Shown here piece by piece: positions 31,073 through 39,634 of a DNA stretch of 64,000 bases (within the stretch, counting starts at the first letter, position 1; each line of letters begins with the position of its first letter). Made by a program: the position numbers and the translations under genes. This DNA is from an uncultured Eubacteriales bacterium (GTDB lineage Bacteria; Bacillota; Clostridia; Oscillospirales; Oscillospiraceae): assembly GCA_900314485.1 (NCBI GenBank), contig OMVL01000002.1, positions 1-64,000 on the forward strand. Direction: 5' to 3'. The notes under the pieces are model-generated. The model did not search any database. It was not told the DNA's origin and was given only the letters and a program-made list of their open reading frames with translations.

Positions 31073-32842
31073 TCAATCCGCAGCCTTGGTGTCCACGGCC
31101 TCACGGAGCAGGGCAACGAACTCCTCCTGGCTCATGGCGCCCAAATCCTTGCCGGAACGATGGCGGATGGAAACCGTGTTGTTCTCCATATCCTTGTCAC
31201 CCACGACCACCATATAGGGGATCTTCTGGCCCTGGGCCTCACGGATCTTGTAGCCCAGCTTCTCGCTGCGGTGATCCACCTCCACCCGGAAGCCGGCGGC
31301 GGAGAGCTTTGCCTCCACCTGGTCGGCATACTCGCCGGCACGGTCGGTGACGGGCAGCACCTTCACCTGAACGGGGGCCAGCCATGCGGGGAAAGCGCCC
31401 ATAGTCTCCTCGATCAGGTAGGCCATGAACCGGTCCAGAGAGCCGAGGATCGCCCGGTGCAGGACCACGGGAGTCTTGTCACTGCCGTCGGTGTCGGTAT
31501 AGGTCAGGTCGAACTTAGCAGGCAGGCAGAAGTCCAGCTGGCAGGTGGAGAGGGTGTACTCAGCGCCTACGGCGGGCTTGACATTCACGTCCAGCTTGGG
31601 GCCGTAGAAGGCGGCCTCGCCGATCTCCTCTGTAAACTCAATGCCCAGGTCGGTCAGCACCTCCCGGAGGGCGGTCTCTGCCTTATCCCACATCTCGTCG
31701 TCATCGTGATACTTCACCTTGTCGGCGGGGTCACGAAGAGAGAGGACACAGCGGTAGTCGGTAATGTGGAAATCCTTGTAAACCTCAAAGATCAGGTCGC
31801 AGACCGCCGCCACCTCGCTCTTGATCTGTTCCGGAGTGACGAACAGATGGGCGTCGTTCTGGCAGAAGTGCCGGGCACGCTCAATGCCCTTCAGTGTGCC
31901 GCTGGCCTCAAACCGGAAGTCATGGGCCACCTCGCCAATGCGGATGGGGAGCTGCCGATAGGAGTGGGGCCGGTTGGCGTAGATCATCATATGATGGGGG
32001 CAGTTCATGGGGCGCAGCACAAAGCTCTCGTCCTCCACCTCCATGGCGGGGAACATGTTGTCCTTGTAGTGATCCCAGTGACCGGAGGTGCGGTAGAGGT
32101 TCACCGTGCCCACGCAGGGCGTCAGAACGTGCTGATAGCCCAGCTTCCGCTCCTTTTCCTTGATATAGTTCTCAAGGATCTGCCAGAGCGTATAGCCCTT
32201 GGGGAGGAACATGGGCATTCCCTTGCCCACCAGATCATGGGTCATAAAGAGGCCCAGCTCCCGGCCCAGCTTCCGGTGATCCCGCATCTTCGCCTCTTCC
32301 TGCTTCTTCAGGTACTCGTCCAGCTCATCCTTTTTGGGGAAGGCGATGCCGTAGATGCGCTGCAGGGTCTCCCGGTTGGAGTCGCCCCGCCAGTAGGCGG
32401 CGTTGCAGGCGGTCAGCTTGATGGCATTGCCCTTGACCCGGCCGGTGGAGTCCAGATGGGGGCCGGCGCAGAGGTCGGTGAATTCGCCCTGCTTGTAGAA
32501 GGAGATGACCTCGTCCTCCGGCAGGTCGTTAATAAGTTCCACCTTGTACGGCTCGTTCTTCATCAGTTCCAGCGCTTCCTCCCGGGGCAGCTCGAACCGC
32601 TCCAGCTTCAGCTTCTCTTTGCAGATCTTCCGCATCTCCGCCTCGATCTCGGTGAGCATCTCGCCGGTAAAGGCAAAGGGAGCGTCCATATCATAGTAAA
32701 AGCCGTTTTCGATGGACGGACCAATGGCCAGCTTGACCTCCGGATGCAGGCGCTTGACGGCCTGGGCCAGAATGTGGGAGCAGGTGTGCCAGTAGGTGCG
32801 GCGGTACTGCTCATTTTCAAAGGTAAATTGATTGTCTGCCAT
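31073..32842 (-). CDS. thrS: Threonine-tRNA ligase
   Basis: 589 residues from the ATG at 32842 with GAGGAGG upstream; it lacks the N-terminal TGS domain of E. coli ThrRS. The editing domain is present (HTCSHILAQAVKRLH, then LCAGPHLDSTGRVK). Class II catalytic motifs: MFLPKGYTLWQILENY, RPMNCPHHMMIY, FRFEASGTLKGIERARHF, and VVLHRAILGSLDRFMAYL; the anticodon-binding domain (LAPVQVKVLPVTD) closes it. Charges tRNA-Thr. Controlled by the T-box leader directly upstream. Confidence 0.97.
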   Translation of the reverse strand: MADNQFTFENEQYRRTYWHTCSHILAQAVKRLHPEVKLAIGPSIENGFYYDMDAPFAFTGEMLTEIEAEMRKICKEKLKLERFELPREEALELMKNEPYKVELINDLPEDEVISFYKQGEFTDLCAGPHLDSTGRVKGNAIKLTACNAAYWRGDSNRETLQRIYGIAFPKKDELDEYLKKQEEAKMRDHRKLGRELGLFMTHDLVGKGMPMFLPKGYTLWQILENYIKEKERKLGYQHVLTPCVGTVNLYRTSGHWDHYKDNMFPAMEVEDESFVLRPMNCPHHMMIYANRPHSYRQLPIRIGEVAHDFRFEASGTLKGIERARHFCQNDAHLFVTPEQIKSEVAAVCDLIFEVYKDFHITDYRCVLSLRDPADKVKYHDDDEMWDKAETALREVLTDLGIEFTEEIGEAAFYGPKLDVNVKPAVGAEYTLSTCQLDFCLPAKFDLTYTDTDGSDKTPVVLHRAILGSLDRFMAYLIEETMGAFPAWLAPVQVKVLPVTDRAGEYADQVEAKLSAAGFRVEVDHRSEKLGYKIREAQGQKIPYMVVVGDKDMENNTVSIRHRSGKDLGAMSQEEFVALLREAVDTKAAD

Positions 32843-32870
32843 GATGATATTCCTCCTCAATTTAGGGGCG

Positions 32871-32906
32871 AAAAAATCCCACCCCTGACAAAATCAGGGG
32901 TGGGAT
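32871..32906 (-). terminator. T-box terminator hairpin of thrS
   Basis: Minus-strand ATCCCACCCCTGA / TCAGGGGTGGGAT stem followed by TTTTTT. It can compete with the antiterminator formed by the T-box sequence just upstream. Confidence 0.92.
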
Positions 32907-33125
32907 GAAATTCATCTCACGGTTCCACCCTGCTTGCCACATAAAAGTGACCGCTCGTGCTCGCTGTATCGGGCGTACCCGTCCGGTTTAGTGAGTGCAG
33001 GTAACGCACCGTTCACCGGCGGCTCGGAGGTGGTTTATACCGGGGGCGCATGGACGGCTTGCAGCAGAGCGCCGTCCTCTCTGGGATGCGTATGACCGGT
33101 TTTTGTCCTCGTCAGTGCCTTATTG
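32907..33125 (-). ncRNA. T-box riboswitch (Thr-tRNA sensing) in the thrS leader
   Basis: The conserved T-box sequence AGGGTGGAACCGTG lies at 32918-32931 on the minus strand. Stem I contains the AG-rich turn (CCCAGAGAGGACGGC) with a GGACGGC/GCCGTCC hairpin; its base has GAGG/CCTC around an internal loop holding ACC followed by A, a fitting threonine specifier codon. Family knowledge: uncharged tRNA-Thr pairs with the specifier and with TGGA, forming an antiterminator and allowing thrS transcription. Ends at the terminator 32871-32906. Confidence 0.9.
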
Positions 33126-33131
33126 AGTGTG

Positions 33132-33160
33132 ATTTTAACACTGACAGGGGTGGTTGTCAA
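33132..33160 (-). promoter_or_regulatory. Promoter of thrS
   Basis: Minus-strand consensus TTGACA, 17-base spacer, extended -10 TGtTAAAAT; start predicted near 33125, at the head of the T-box leader. Confidence 0.8.
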
Positions 33161-33189
33161 GTCATTAAAACGAGCAAAAGACGATCAAA

Positions 33190-33633
33190 TCATGCCAACC
33201 CAAACAACACCAAAATGATCCCGTAGATCACACTGGACCCGATGCCAAACACCAGCACCGGCCCGGCGATCTGAAACATCTTCGCCGCCATACCGGTGAT
33301 AAACCCCTCGCTCTTAAAATCCATGGCAGGGGAGACGATGGAGTTTGCAAACCCCGTCACCGGCACCAGTGTGCCCGCTCCGGCATACTTTGCCAGCTTG
33401 TCGTAGAGCTTGAGGCCGGTAAAAAGAGCGGAGAGGAAGATCAGCGTAATGGTGACCCATATGCCCGCATCCTGCTCCGAGACGCCCCATGCCGTATATA
33501 CGTTCTTCAAGATCTGCCCGATGACGCAGATTCCGCCGCCTACGGCAAAGGCCAGCACGGAGTCCTTCACCTTCGGGGACTCCTTGGAAAATTCATTGAC
33601 CATCTGCCCGTAAACCTGATTTGTCATTTCCAT
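33190..33633 (-). CDS. spoVAC: Stage V sporulation protein AC
   Basis: 147 residues from the ATG at 33633. The layout matches SpoVAC: MTNQVYGQMVNEF, VLAFAVGGGICVIGQIL, then a helix with LFTGLKLYDKLAKYAGAGTL, VPVTGFANSIVSPAMDFKSE, and the last helices GMAAKMFQIAGPVLVFG. Several transmembrane segments. Function: part of the SpoVA channel that moves Ca-dipicolinate into the forespore and out on germination. The usual partners spoVAD and spoVAE are not beside it. A GGAGG lies unusually far (16 bases) before the ATG; AAAGGCGG is nearer. Confidence 0.9.
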   Translation of the reverse strand: MEMTNQVYGQMVNEFSKESPKVKDSVLAFAVGGGICVIGQILKNVYTAWGVSEQDAGIWVTITLIFLSALFTGLKLYDKLAKYAGAGTLVPVTGFANSIVSPAMDFKSEGFITGMAAKMFQIAGPVLVFGIGSSVIYGIILVLFGLA

Positions 33634-33674
33634 AGAAAACACCGCCTTTCCTCCATAGATTGCCCCAATTAAGC

Positions 33675-33709
33675 AAAAAAATACATCCGCCGAAATCAGC
33701 GGATGTAAA
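33675..33709 (-). terminator. Intrinsic terminator upstream of spoVAC
   Basis: Nine-base arms (tacatccgc / gcggatgta); the minus strand continues with seven Ts. Ends the TVP38/unknown gene pair and overlaps the end of the unknown gene. Confidence 0.85.
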
Positions 33710-33710
33710 C

Positions 33711-34016
33711 TCAAAGGCGAACGCCTTCATAAGTCAGCTTTTTGATGCCGAACAGCCCCCGGCCCAGCCCGAAGGTGAGCACATCGTCGTACTCCAGCCG
33801 ATAGGGCGGGAGAAGCACCTCGCCAACCTTGGTGACAATGCTGCGAAAATGCTTGCTCTCCTTGAAATAGGCCGCCCGCTTGTCCGTCATAAAGTGGACG
33901 TATAGCTCGGTCACATCAAAATCGGAGTGGTCGGCGGAGATGACCTCAATGGCAATATGCCGTCTGCCTTTTTCTTCCATATATGCCACGAGATCCGGCT
34001 GATAAACGACCTCCAT
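33711..34016 (-). CDS. Small protein of unknown function
   Basis: 101 residues from the ATG at 34016, which has GGAGGAG five bases before it and lies 2 bases after the stop of the TVP38 gene. I do not recognise a family. Mixed alpha/beta composition, rich in Val, Tyr and charged residues (VVYQPDLVAYMEEKGRRH; LRVL-like strands), no signal peptide, no membrane segment and no Cys. Ends KLTYEGVRL. Cotranscribed with the TVP38 membrane protein gene, so a related role is possible but not shown. Confidence 0.7.
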   Translation of the reverse strand: MEVVYQPDLVAYMEEKGRRHIAIEVISADHSDFDVTELYVHFMTDKRAAYFKESKHFRSIVTKVGEVLLPPYRLEYDDVLTFGLGRGLFGIKKLTYEGVRL

Positions 34017-34018
34017 GC

Positions 34019-34702
34019 TCACTCCTCCGTATCAGAATCAGAATCTTTTTTCTTCACATTCCACTTTTTATACAGCCAGGACCCCGCAAAATAACACACC
34101 ACCAGCAGCACCGAGATGCCGATGACCATGCCGTACTGACTGGTCCCCAATGCGCTGCCGCCCATGGCGGAGAACAGGATGGCGGGCAGGCGGCCAATAA
34201 AGCAGATGAACACCCAGCTCCACGGGTCTAAATCACTGAGACCTACCAGATAGGTGATAATATCCTTGGGCGTTCCGGGAATGAGAAAGAGGATAAACAA
34301 AATGGTACGCAGCCGGGAGGTGTTCTTCAGAAAATGAACGTTATCCACCTGCTCCTGTGAGAAGAACAGCAGCACGAATTTCATACCGAATTTCCGCACC
34401 AGCAGAAAGACCAGCATGCTGCCCAATGTCATTGCCACGTCGCAGAGCAGCGTTCCCGGCACTATGCCGTACATATATCCGGCCGCTACCTCAAAGGGTC
34501 CGCCGGGTATAATGGCGATGATGACCTGGAGCATATTCATCGCCCCGAAGATGACGAAGCTGAGGGGCCCAGTCTCCTCCGCCCACGCTTTGAGCGTCTC
34601 CGGGTTTTCCGCAAAGAGCATCAGAGGTTTCCACAGCAGCGCCGTGGCCCCTGCAAAGAGCAGAACCAGAGCAGCCAAGATCAAATATCTGTATTTTTTC
34701 AT
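34019..34702 (-). CDS. TVP38/TMEM64 family membrane protein
   Basis: 227 residues with about six transmembrane segments. The SNARE-associated/DedA-like core is visible: IIPGGPFEVAAGYMYGIVPG, GSMLVFLLVRKFG, and FLIPGTPKDIITYLVGLSDL with the two re-entrant Pro-Gly loops. Ends in a Lys/Asp/Glu-rich cytosolic tail (KKKDSDSDTEE). Family knowledge: DedA/TVP38 proteins scramble or transport lipids such as undecaprenyl phosphate or phospholipids. Followed by the small unknown gene. Confidence 0.9.
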   Translation of the reverse strand: MKKYRYLILAALVLLFAGATALLWKPLMLFAENPETLKAWAEETGPLSFVIFGAMNMLQVIIAIIPGGPFEVAAGYMYGIVPGTLLCDVAMTLGSMLVFLLVRKFGMKFVLLFFSQEQVDNVHFLKNTSRLRTILFILFLIPGTPKDIITYLVGLSDLDPWSWVFICFIGRLPAILFSAMGGSALGTSQYGMVIGISVLLVVCYFAGSWLYKKWNVKKKDSDSDTEE

Positions 34703-34905
34703 ATGTCCCGCCTTAATGGGAAGGTTTATGACAGGCTGCCCGTCATTAGGACAGCATCCCGTCTGGGTATGCTCATTATACGGGATTTCCCTACGGATGT
34801 AAATTTATAATTTCTTAAAATTGCCTAAAATACCGAGGCAGAGACTCACTCGGGAACGGTTGACGGGGCTGGGGTGAGAAATATCAAATGTTTTGCTGTA
34901 AGTCA

Positions 34906-34934
34906 TTGCGAAAATGTCCCTCTCGTGATAAGAT
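34906..34934 (+). promoter_or_regulatory. Promoter of the glycerol operon
   Basis: TTGCGA, 17-base spacer, extended -10 TGaTAAGAT. Confidence 0.65.
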
Positions 34935-34978
34935 ACAAGAAAAACCTGCCATATCAGGCGGCGAGGAGCTGAAGGACT

Positions 34979-36475
34979 ATGCCTAAATATGTGATGGCGC
35001 TGGATGCGGGCACTACATCCAACCGTTGCATCCTCTTTAACGAGCGGGGCGAGATGTGCAGCGTGACGCAAAAGGAGTTTACCCAGTATTTTCCCAAGCC
35101 CGGCTGGGTGGAGCACGACGCCACGGAGATCTGGCTGACCCAGTACGCCGTGGCCTCGGAGGCGCTGGCTAAGATCGGCGCTGCGGCCGAGGACATCGCC
35201 GCCATCGGCATTACCAATCAGCGGGAGACCACCATCATCTGGGACAAGAATACCGGCGAACCCATCCACAATGCCATCGTCTGGCAGGACCGCCGGACGG
35301 CGGAATTCTGCGACAAGCTGGTGGCGGAGGGCCTGACTGAGGACTACCGCAGCCGCACCGGCCTGATCATCGACCCCTATTTCTCTGCCACCAAGATCCG
35401 CTGGCTGCTGGAGAACGTCCCCGGCGCCAGAGAAAAGGCGGAGCGGGGAGACCTTCGCTTCGGCACCGTGGAGACCTGGCTCATCTGGAAACTTACGGGC
35501 GGAAAAGTTCACGTCACCGATTATTCCAACGCCTCCCGGACCATGCTGTATAATATCCGGGAGCTGAAGTGGGACGAGACGATTTTGGAGCATCTGGGCA
35601 TTCCCGGCAGCCTGCTCCCGGAGGTAAAGCCCTCCAGTTGCGTCTACGGCGAGACGACAGCGGACCTCTTTGGCGGCGCCATCCCCATCGCCGGTGCCGC
35701 CGGGGACCAGCAGGCGGCCCTCTTCGGCCAGACCTGCTTCCGCCCGGGGGAGGCAAAGTGCACCTACGGTACCGGCGGCTTCCTGCTGATGAATACCGGC
35801 GACCAGCCTATCTTCTCTCAAAACGGCCTGGTCACTACCATTGCCTGGGGATTGGACGGCAAGGTGCAGTATGCTCTGGAGGGCTCGGTCTTTGTCTCCG
35901 GCTCCGCCATCCAGTGGCTGAGAGACGAGATGCGGGTGGTGGATTCCGCCTCTGACTCGGAGTATTTTGCCCAAAAGGTGCCGGATACCAACGGCTGCTA
36001 TGTGGTCCCCGCCTTTACCGGACTGGGCGCACCCTACTGGGATCCCTACGCCAGAGGGGCGATCGTGGGCCTGACCCGTGGCGTCAACCGGTATCATATC
36101 ATCCGTGCGACGCTGGAGTCTCTGGCCTATCAGACCTGCGATGTCCTTCGTGCCATGGAGGCGGATTCCGGCATCCCCATGACCGCCCTGCGGGTGGACG
36201 GCGGAGCCTCCGCCAACGACCTGCTCATGCAGATGCAGGCGGACCTGATCGATACTCCGGTCCACCGGCCGGTGTGCGTGGAGACCACTGCCATGGGCGC
36301 CGCCTATCTGGCCGGTCTGGCCGTGGGCTACTGGAAGAGCAGGGAGGACATTGTCCGCAACTGGTCGGTGGGCAGGATCTTTGAGCCCCGGCTCAGCCGT
36401 GGGGAGCGGGAGAACAAGCTCCGGGGCTGGCATAAGGCGGTCAAGTCCGCCCAGGGCTGGGCCAGAGAGGACTGA
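34979..36475 (+). CDS. glpK: Glycerol kinase
   Basis: 498 residues, standard length. FGGY signatures: [38 protein letters not shown] with catalytic Asp region, [40 protein letters not shown] and [17 protein letters not shown]. Reaction: ATP-dependent glycerol to sn-glycerol-3-phosphate. First gene of a four-gene operon with two flavoproteins and a DUF1667 protein. No glycerol facilitator (GlpF) gene lies in the window beside it. Confidence 0.98.
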   Translation: MPKYVMALDAGTTSNRCILFNERGEMCSVTQKEFTQYFPKPGWVEHDATEIWLTQYAVASEALAKIGAAAEDIAAIGITNQRETTIIWDKNTGEPIHNAIVWQDRRTAEFCDKLVAEGLTEDYRSRTGLIIDPYFSATKIRWLLENVPGAREKAERGDLRFGTVETWLIWKLTGGKVHVTDYSNASRTMLYNIRELKWDETILEHLGIPGSLLPEVKPSSCVYGETTADLFGGAIPIAGAAGDQQAALFGQTCFRPGEAKCTYGTGGFLLMNTGDQPIFSQNGLVTTIAWGLDGKVQYALEGSVFVSGSAIQWLRDEMRVVDSASDSEYFAQKVPDTNGCYVVPAFTGLGAPYWDPYARGAIVGLTRGVNRYHIIRATLESLAYQTCDVLRAMEADSGIPMTALRVDGGASANDLLMQMQADLIDTPVHRPVCVETTAMGAAYLAGLAVGYWKSREDIVRNWSVGRIFEPRLSRGERENKLRGWHKAVKSAQGWARED

Positions 36476-36500
36476 CTTTTTTCAACGAGGTGAAGCATTT

Positions 36501-37943
36501 ATGTATGATGTGATTATTGTAGGCGGCGGCGTCATCGGCTGTGCAGTCGCCCGGTATCTGTCCCGCTATCATGCCAGCGTCTGTCTGGTGGAGCGGGAGG
36601 AAGACGTCTGCTCCGGCACCAGCAAGGCCAACAGCGGCCTGATCCATGCCGGGTTTGACGCGCCCCACGGTTCCCTGATGGCCAAGTATAACGTAGAGGG
36701 CAGCAAGATGATGCCGGCACTTGCCAAGGAACTGGACATTCCCTTCCGCCGCAACGGAGCCATGGTGCTCTGTCTCAATGAGGAGGATGTGCCCCGTCTG
36801 GAGGCCCTCTATGAAAACGGCGTCAAAAACGGGGTGGAGGGCCTGGAGCTCATCGGCCCGGACCGCATCCATGAGATCGAGCCAAATGTGACTGATGATG
36901 CGGTGGCTGCTCTTTATGCTCCCACTGCCGGCATTGTCTGCCCGTTTTTGATGACGGTGGCCTTTGCGGAAAACGCCAGCGTCAACGGCGTGGAGTTCAA
37001 ACTGGACACCGAGGTCAAGGCCATCACCCCAGCTGCTGAGGGCGGCTGGACAGTGCAGACGGAAGCGGGCGTGCTGAAGGCCAAGTGCGTGGTCAATGCC
37101 GCCGGCGTCTACTCCGACGTATTTCACAACATGGTCAGCGCAGGCCGCAAACTCCACATCACCCCCCGACGGGGCGACTACTGTCTGCTGGACCATACGG
37201 CAAAGGACCTGACCGACTGCACCATCTTCCAGGTGCCGGGCAAGCTGGGCAAGGGAGTCCTCATCACCCCCACCGTCCACGGCAATATTATCCTCGGCCC
37301 CACAGCGGTGAGCATTGAGGACAGGGAGGGAGTCAACACCACTGCCGCCGGTCTCAGCGAGCTTTTGAACAAGGCCGGGGCGACTGTCAAACAGCTTCCC
37401 GCCAATCAGGTCATCACCAGCTTTGCCGGACTGCGTGCCCACGAGGACGGACATGAATTCATCGTCGGCGAGGTGGAGGACGCCCCCGGCTTTTTCAACT
37501 GCGCCGGTATCGAGTCCCCTGGCCTTTCTTCCGCTCCCGCCATCGGCAAGGCAGTTGCCGAGATGCTGCGGGATAAGCTGAGCCTTTCCGAGAAAGAGGA
37601 CTTTATCCCCACCCGCAGGGGCATCCTGGACCCCAAGACCCTGAGCCGGGAGGAACGAAACGCCCTTATCAAAGAGCAGCCCGCCTACGGCCAGATCATC
37701 TGCCGCTGTGAGAACGTCACGGAGGGAGAGATCATCGACGCCATCCGCCGCCCGGTGGGGGCCAGAAGTCTGGACGGCGTCAAGCGCCGTGTCCGGGCCG
37801 GCATGGGCCGCTGTCAGGCCGGCTTCTGCAGCCCGAGAGTGATTGAGATCCTGGCCCGCGAGCTGGGGGTAGAGTCGAGTGAGATCACCAAGAGCGGCGG
37901 CAAGAGCAATTTCATTGTGGGCACCACAAAAGACCGTTATTGA
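36501..37943 (+). CDS. FAD-dependent glycerol-3-phosphate dehydrogenase, GlpA-like
   Basis: 480 residues from the ATG at 36501 (GAGGTG nine bases upstream). N-terminal FAD motif YDVIIVGGGVIGCAVARYLS, then CSGTSKANSGLIHAGFD. The C-terminus carries a BFD-like [2Fe-2S] domain: CRCENVTEGEIIDAI and MGRCQAGFCSPRV (four Cys). This is the catalytic A subunit layout of anaerobic GlpABC: oxidation of glycerol-3-phosphate to dihydroxyacetone phosphate. Lies 25 bases after glpK and 12 before the next flavoprotein gene. Confidence 0.92.
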   Translation: MYDVIIVGGGVIGCAVARYLSRYHASVCLVEREEDVCSGTSKANSGLIHAGFDAPHGSLMAKYNVEGSKMMPALAKELDIPFRRNGAMVLCLNEEDVPRLEALYENGVKNGVEGLELIGPDRIHEIEPNVTDDAVAALYAPTAGIVCPFLMTVAFAENASVNGVEFKLDTEVKAITPAAEGGWTVQTEAGVLKAKCVVNAAGVYSDVFHNMVSAGRKLHITPRRGDYCLLDHTAKDLTDCTIFQVPGKLGKGVLITPTVHGNIILGPTAVSIEDREGVNTTAAGLSELLNKAGATVKQLPANQVITSFAGLRAHEDGHEFIVGEVEDAPGFFNCAGIESPGLSSAPAIGKAVAEMLRDKLSLSEKEDFIPTRRGILDPKTLSREERNALIKEQPAYGQIICRCENVTEGEIIDAIRRPVGARSLDGVKRRVRAGMGRCQAGFCSPRVIEILARELGVESSEITKSGGKSNFIVGTTKDRY

Positions 37944-37955
37944 GGAGGGAACGCC

Positions 37956-39221
37956 ATGAAAGAGGTTGATATTGTCATCATCGGCGGCGGTCCCGCCGGT
38001 CTGGCAGCCGCTGTCTCCGCCTATGACGCAGGGGTGCGGAGCATCCTCATCTTGGAGCGGGACAAGGAGCTGGGCGGCATTTTAAATCAGTGCATCCACA
38101 ACGGCTTCGGCCTTCACACCTTTAAGGAGGAGCTGACCGGCCCGGAGTACGCTCAGCGCTTTGCGGATCAGGTCCGTGAGCGGAGCATTGCGTATAAGCT
38201 CAACACCATGGTATTGGAGATCAGCCGGGATAAAGTGGTCACCGCCATGAACCGGGAGGACGGATTGTTTGATATTCAGGCAAAAGCCGTCGTCCTCGCT
38301 ATGGGCTGCCGGGAGCGGAGCCGTGGGGCCTTAAATATCCCCGGCTTCCGGCCTGCCGGCGTCTATTCCGCCGGCACCGCTCAGCAGCTGGTGAACATTG
38401 AGGGATATATGCCCGGCCGTGAGGTGGTCATTCTGGGCAGCGGCGACATCGGCCTGATTATGGCCCGACGCATGACGCTGGAGGGAGCGAAAGTGAAGGC
38501 AGTTGCCGAGCTGATGCCCTATTCCGGCGGCCTGAAGCGGAACATTGTCCAGTGTCTGGACGACTTCGGCATCCCGCTGCTCCTCAGCCACACTGTGGTG
38601 GACATTCACGGCAAGGAGCGGGTCACCGGAGTCACCATTGCCGAGGTGGACGGCAATTTGAAACCCATCCCCGGCACCGAGGCGTTCTACTCCTGCGACA
38701 CCCTGCTTCTCTCCTGCGGCCTGCTGCCGGAAAACGAGCTGTCCCGTGCGATGGGGGTGGAGATGAACAGAGCCACCAACGGTCCTGTGGTCAATGAATC
38801 TCTGGAGACCTCTGTCTCCGGCGTCTTCGCCGCCGGCAATGTCCTCCACGTCCACGATTTGGTGGACTATGTCTCCGAGGAAGCGGGGGCTGCCGGCCGT
38901 GCCGCCGCCGAATACGTCCGCTCCGGCGGCGAGCACAGCGGGGGACATGAGATCCCCGTCGCCACCGAGGGAGGCCCCCGCTATACTGTCCCCTGTACCA
39001 TTGACCCCCAAAAGGTGGGAGAGACCCTCACCCTCCGTTTCCGGGTGGGCAGCGTGATGAAAGATCGCTTTGTCAGCGTCTATCTGGACGACGAGCGGGT
39101 CACCCACCGCAAGCGCCAGGTCATGGCCCCCGGCGAGATGGAGGAAGTGAAGCTGACCCGGACGATGTTCGACAAACATCCCGACTTACAGCGTATCACC
39201 GTTAAGGTAGAGGAGGCATGA
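37956..39221 (+). CDS. FAD/NAD(P)-dependent oxidoreductase, GlpB-like partner
   Basis: 421 residues. FAD motif VDIVIIGGGPAGLAAAVSAY, second nucleotide motif VVILGSGDIGLIMARRMT, and VSGVFAAGNVLHVHDLVDYV near the C-terminus, as in the pyridine-nucleotide disulfide reductase class. Together with the upstream GlpA-like protein and the DUF1667 protein it probably forms the three-part dehydrogenase common in Clostridia, which would pass electrons to NAD+ or another carrier (inference). AGGAGG precedes the ATG. Confidence 0.9.
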   Translation: MKEVDIVIIGGGPAGLAAAVSAYDAGVRSILILERDKELGGILNQCIHNGFGLHTFKEELTGPEYAQRFADQVRERSIAYKLNTMVLEISRDKVVTAMNREDGLFDIQAKAVVLAMGCRERSRGALNIPGFRPAGVYSAGTAQQLVNIEGYMPGREVVILGSGDIGLIMARRMTLEGAKVKAVAELMPYSGGLKRNIVQCLDDFGIPLLLSHTVVDIHGKERVTGVTIAEVDGNLKPIPGTEAFYSCDTLLLSCGLLPENELSRAMGVEMNRATNGPVVNESLETSVSGVFAAGNVLHVHDLVDYVSEEAGAAGRAAAEYVRSGGEHSGGHEIPVATEGGPRYTVPCTIDPQKVGETLTLRFRVGSVMKDRFVSVYLDDERVTHRKRQVMAPGEMEEVKLTRTMFDKHPDLQRITVKVEEA

Positions 39222-39225
39222 GAGC

Positions 39226-39591
39226 ATGGAAACGCGTCATTTGACCTGTATCTGCTGCCCCATCGGCTGTCAGCTGGAGGTAAAAATGGAAAACGGCGAG
39301 GTGATCTCCGTCACCGGCAACAACTGTCCCAGAGGAGCCGCCTACGGCCGCAAGGAGGTCACCGATCCCACCCGTATCGTCACCAGTTCGGTGCGGGTCA
39401 GCGGCAGCGTGACCGGCGCTAAGGCGGTCTCCTGCAAGACGGCCGGCGACATTCCCAAGGGCAAGATCTTCGACGCCATACGGGACATTGCCGACGTGAT
39501 CGTCCCCGCCCCGGTCCATATCGGCGACGTGGTCAAGGCCAATGTGGCGGATACCGGTGTGGATATGGTTGCGACCAAGGAAGTGATTTGA
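39226..39591 (+). CDS. DUF1667 domain protein (Fe-S-like subunit of the glycerol-3-phosphate dehydrogenase set)
   Basis: 121 residues, four bases after the flavoprotein gene. N-terminal Cys-rich motif CICCPIGCQLEV followed by NNCPRGAAYG, four to five Cys that could hold a cluster or metal; no membrane segment. Family knowledge: DUF1667 proteins are found next to GlpA/GlpB-like flavoproteins in Clostridia, Spirochaetes and Thermotogae, replacing GlpC. Ends at a strong terminator. Confidence 0.9.
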   Translation: METRHLTCICCPIGCQLEVKMENGEVISVTGNNCPRGAAYGRKEVTDPTRIVTSSVRVSGSVTGAKAVSCKTAGDIPKGKIFDAIRDIADVIVPAPVHIGDVVKANVADTGVDMVATKEVI

Positions 39592-39596
39592 CATGC

Positions 39597-39633
39597 AAAG
39601 GAAGTCTACCCCAATTCGGATAGACTTCCTTTT
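39597..39633. terminator. Bidirectional terminator
   Basis: Eleven-base arms (aaaggaagtct / agacttccttt) plus an inner ccgaattgg-type pairing, between convergent operons. Confidence 0.85.
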
Positions 39634-39634
39634 C

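Noticed and set aside
31160..32908. 582-codon frame antisense to thrS
   Set aside because: Covered entirely by thrS and its T-box terminator; no domain and no ribosome-binding site.
34805..36433. 542-codon frame antisense to glpK
   Set aside because: Opposite strand is an unmistakable glycerol kinase; the frame lacks family features.
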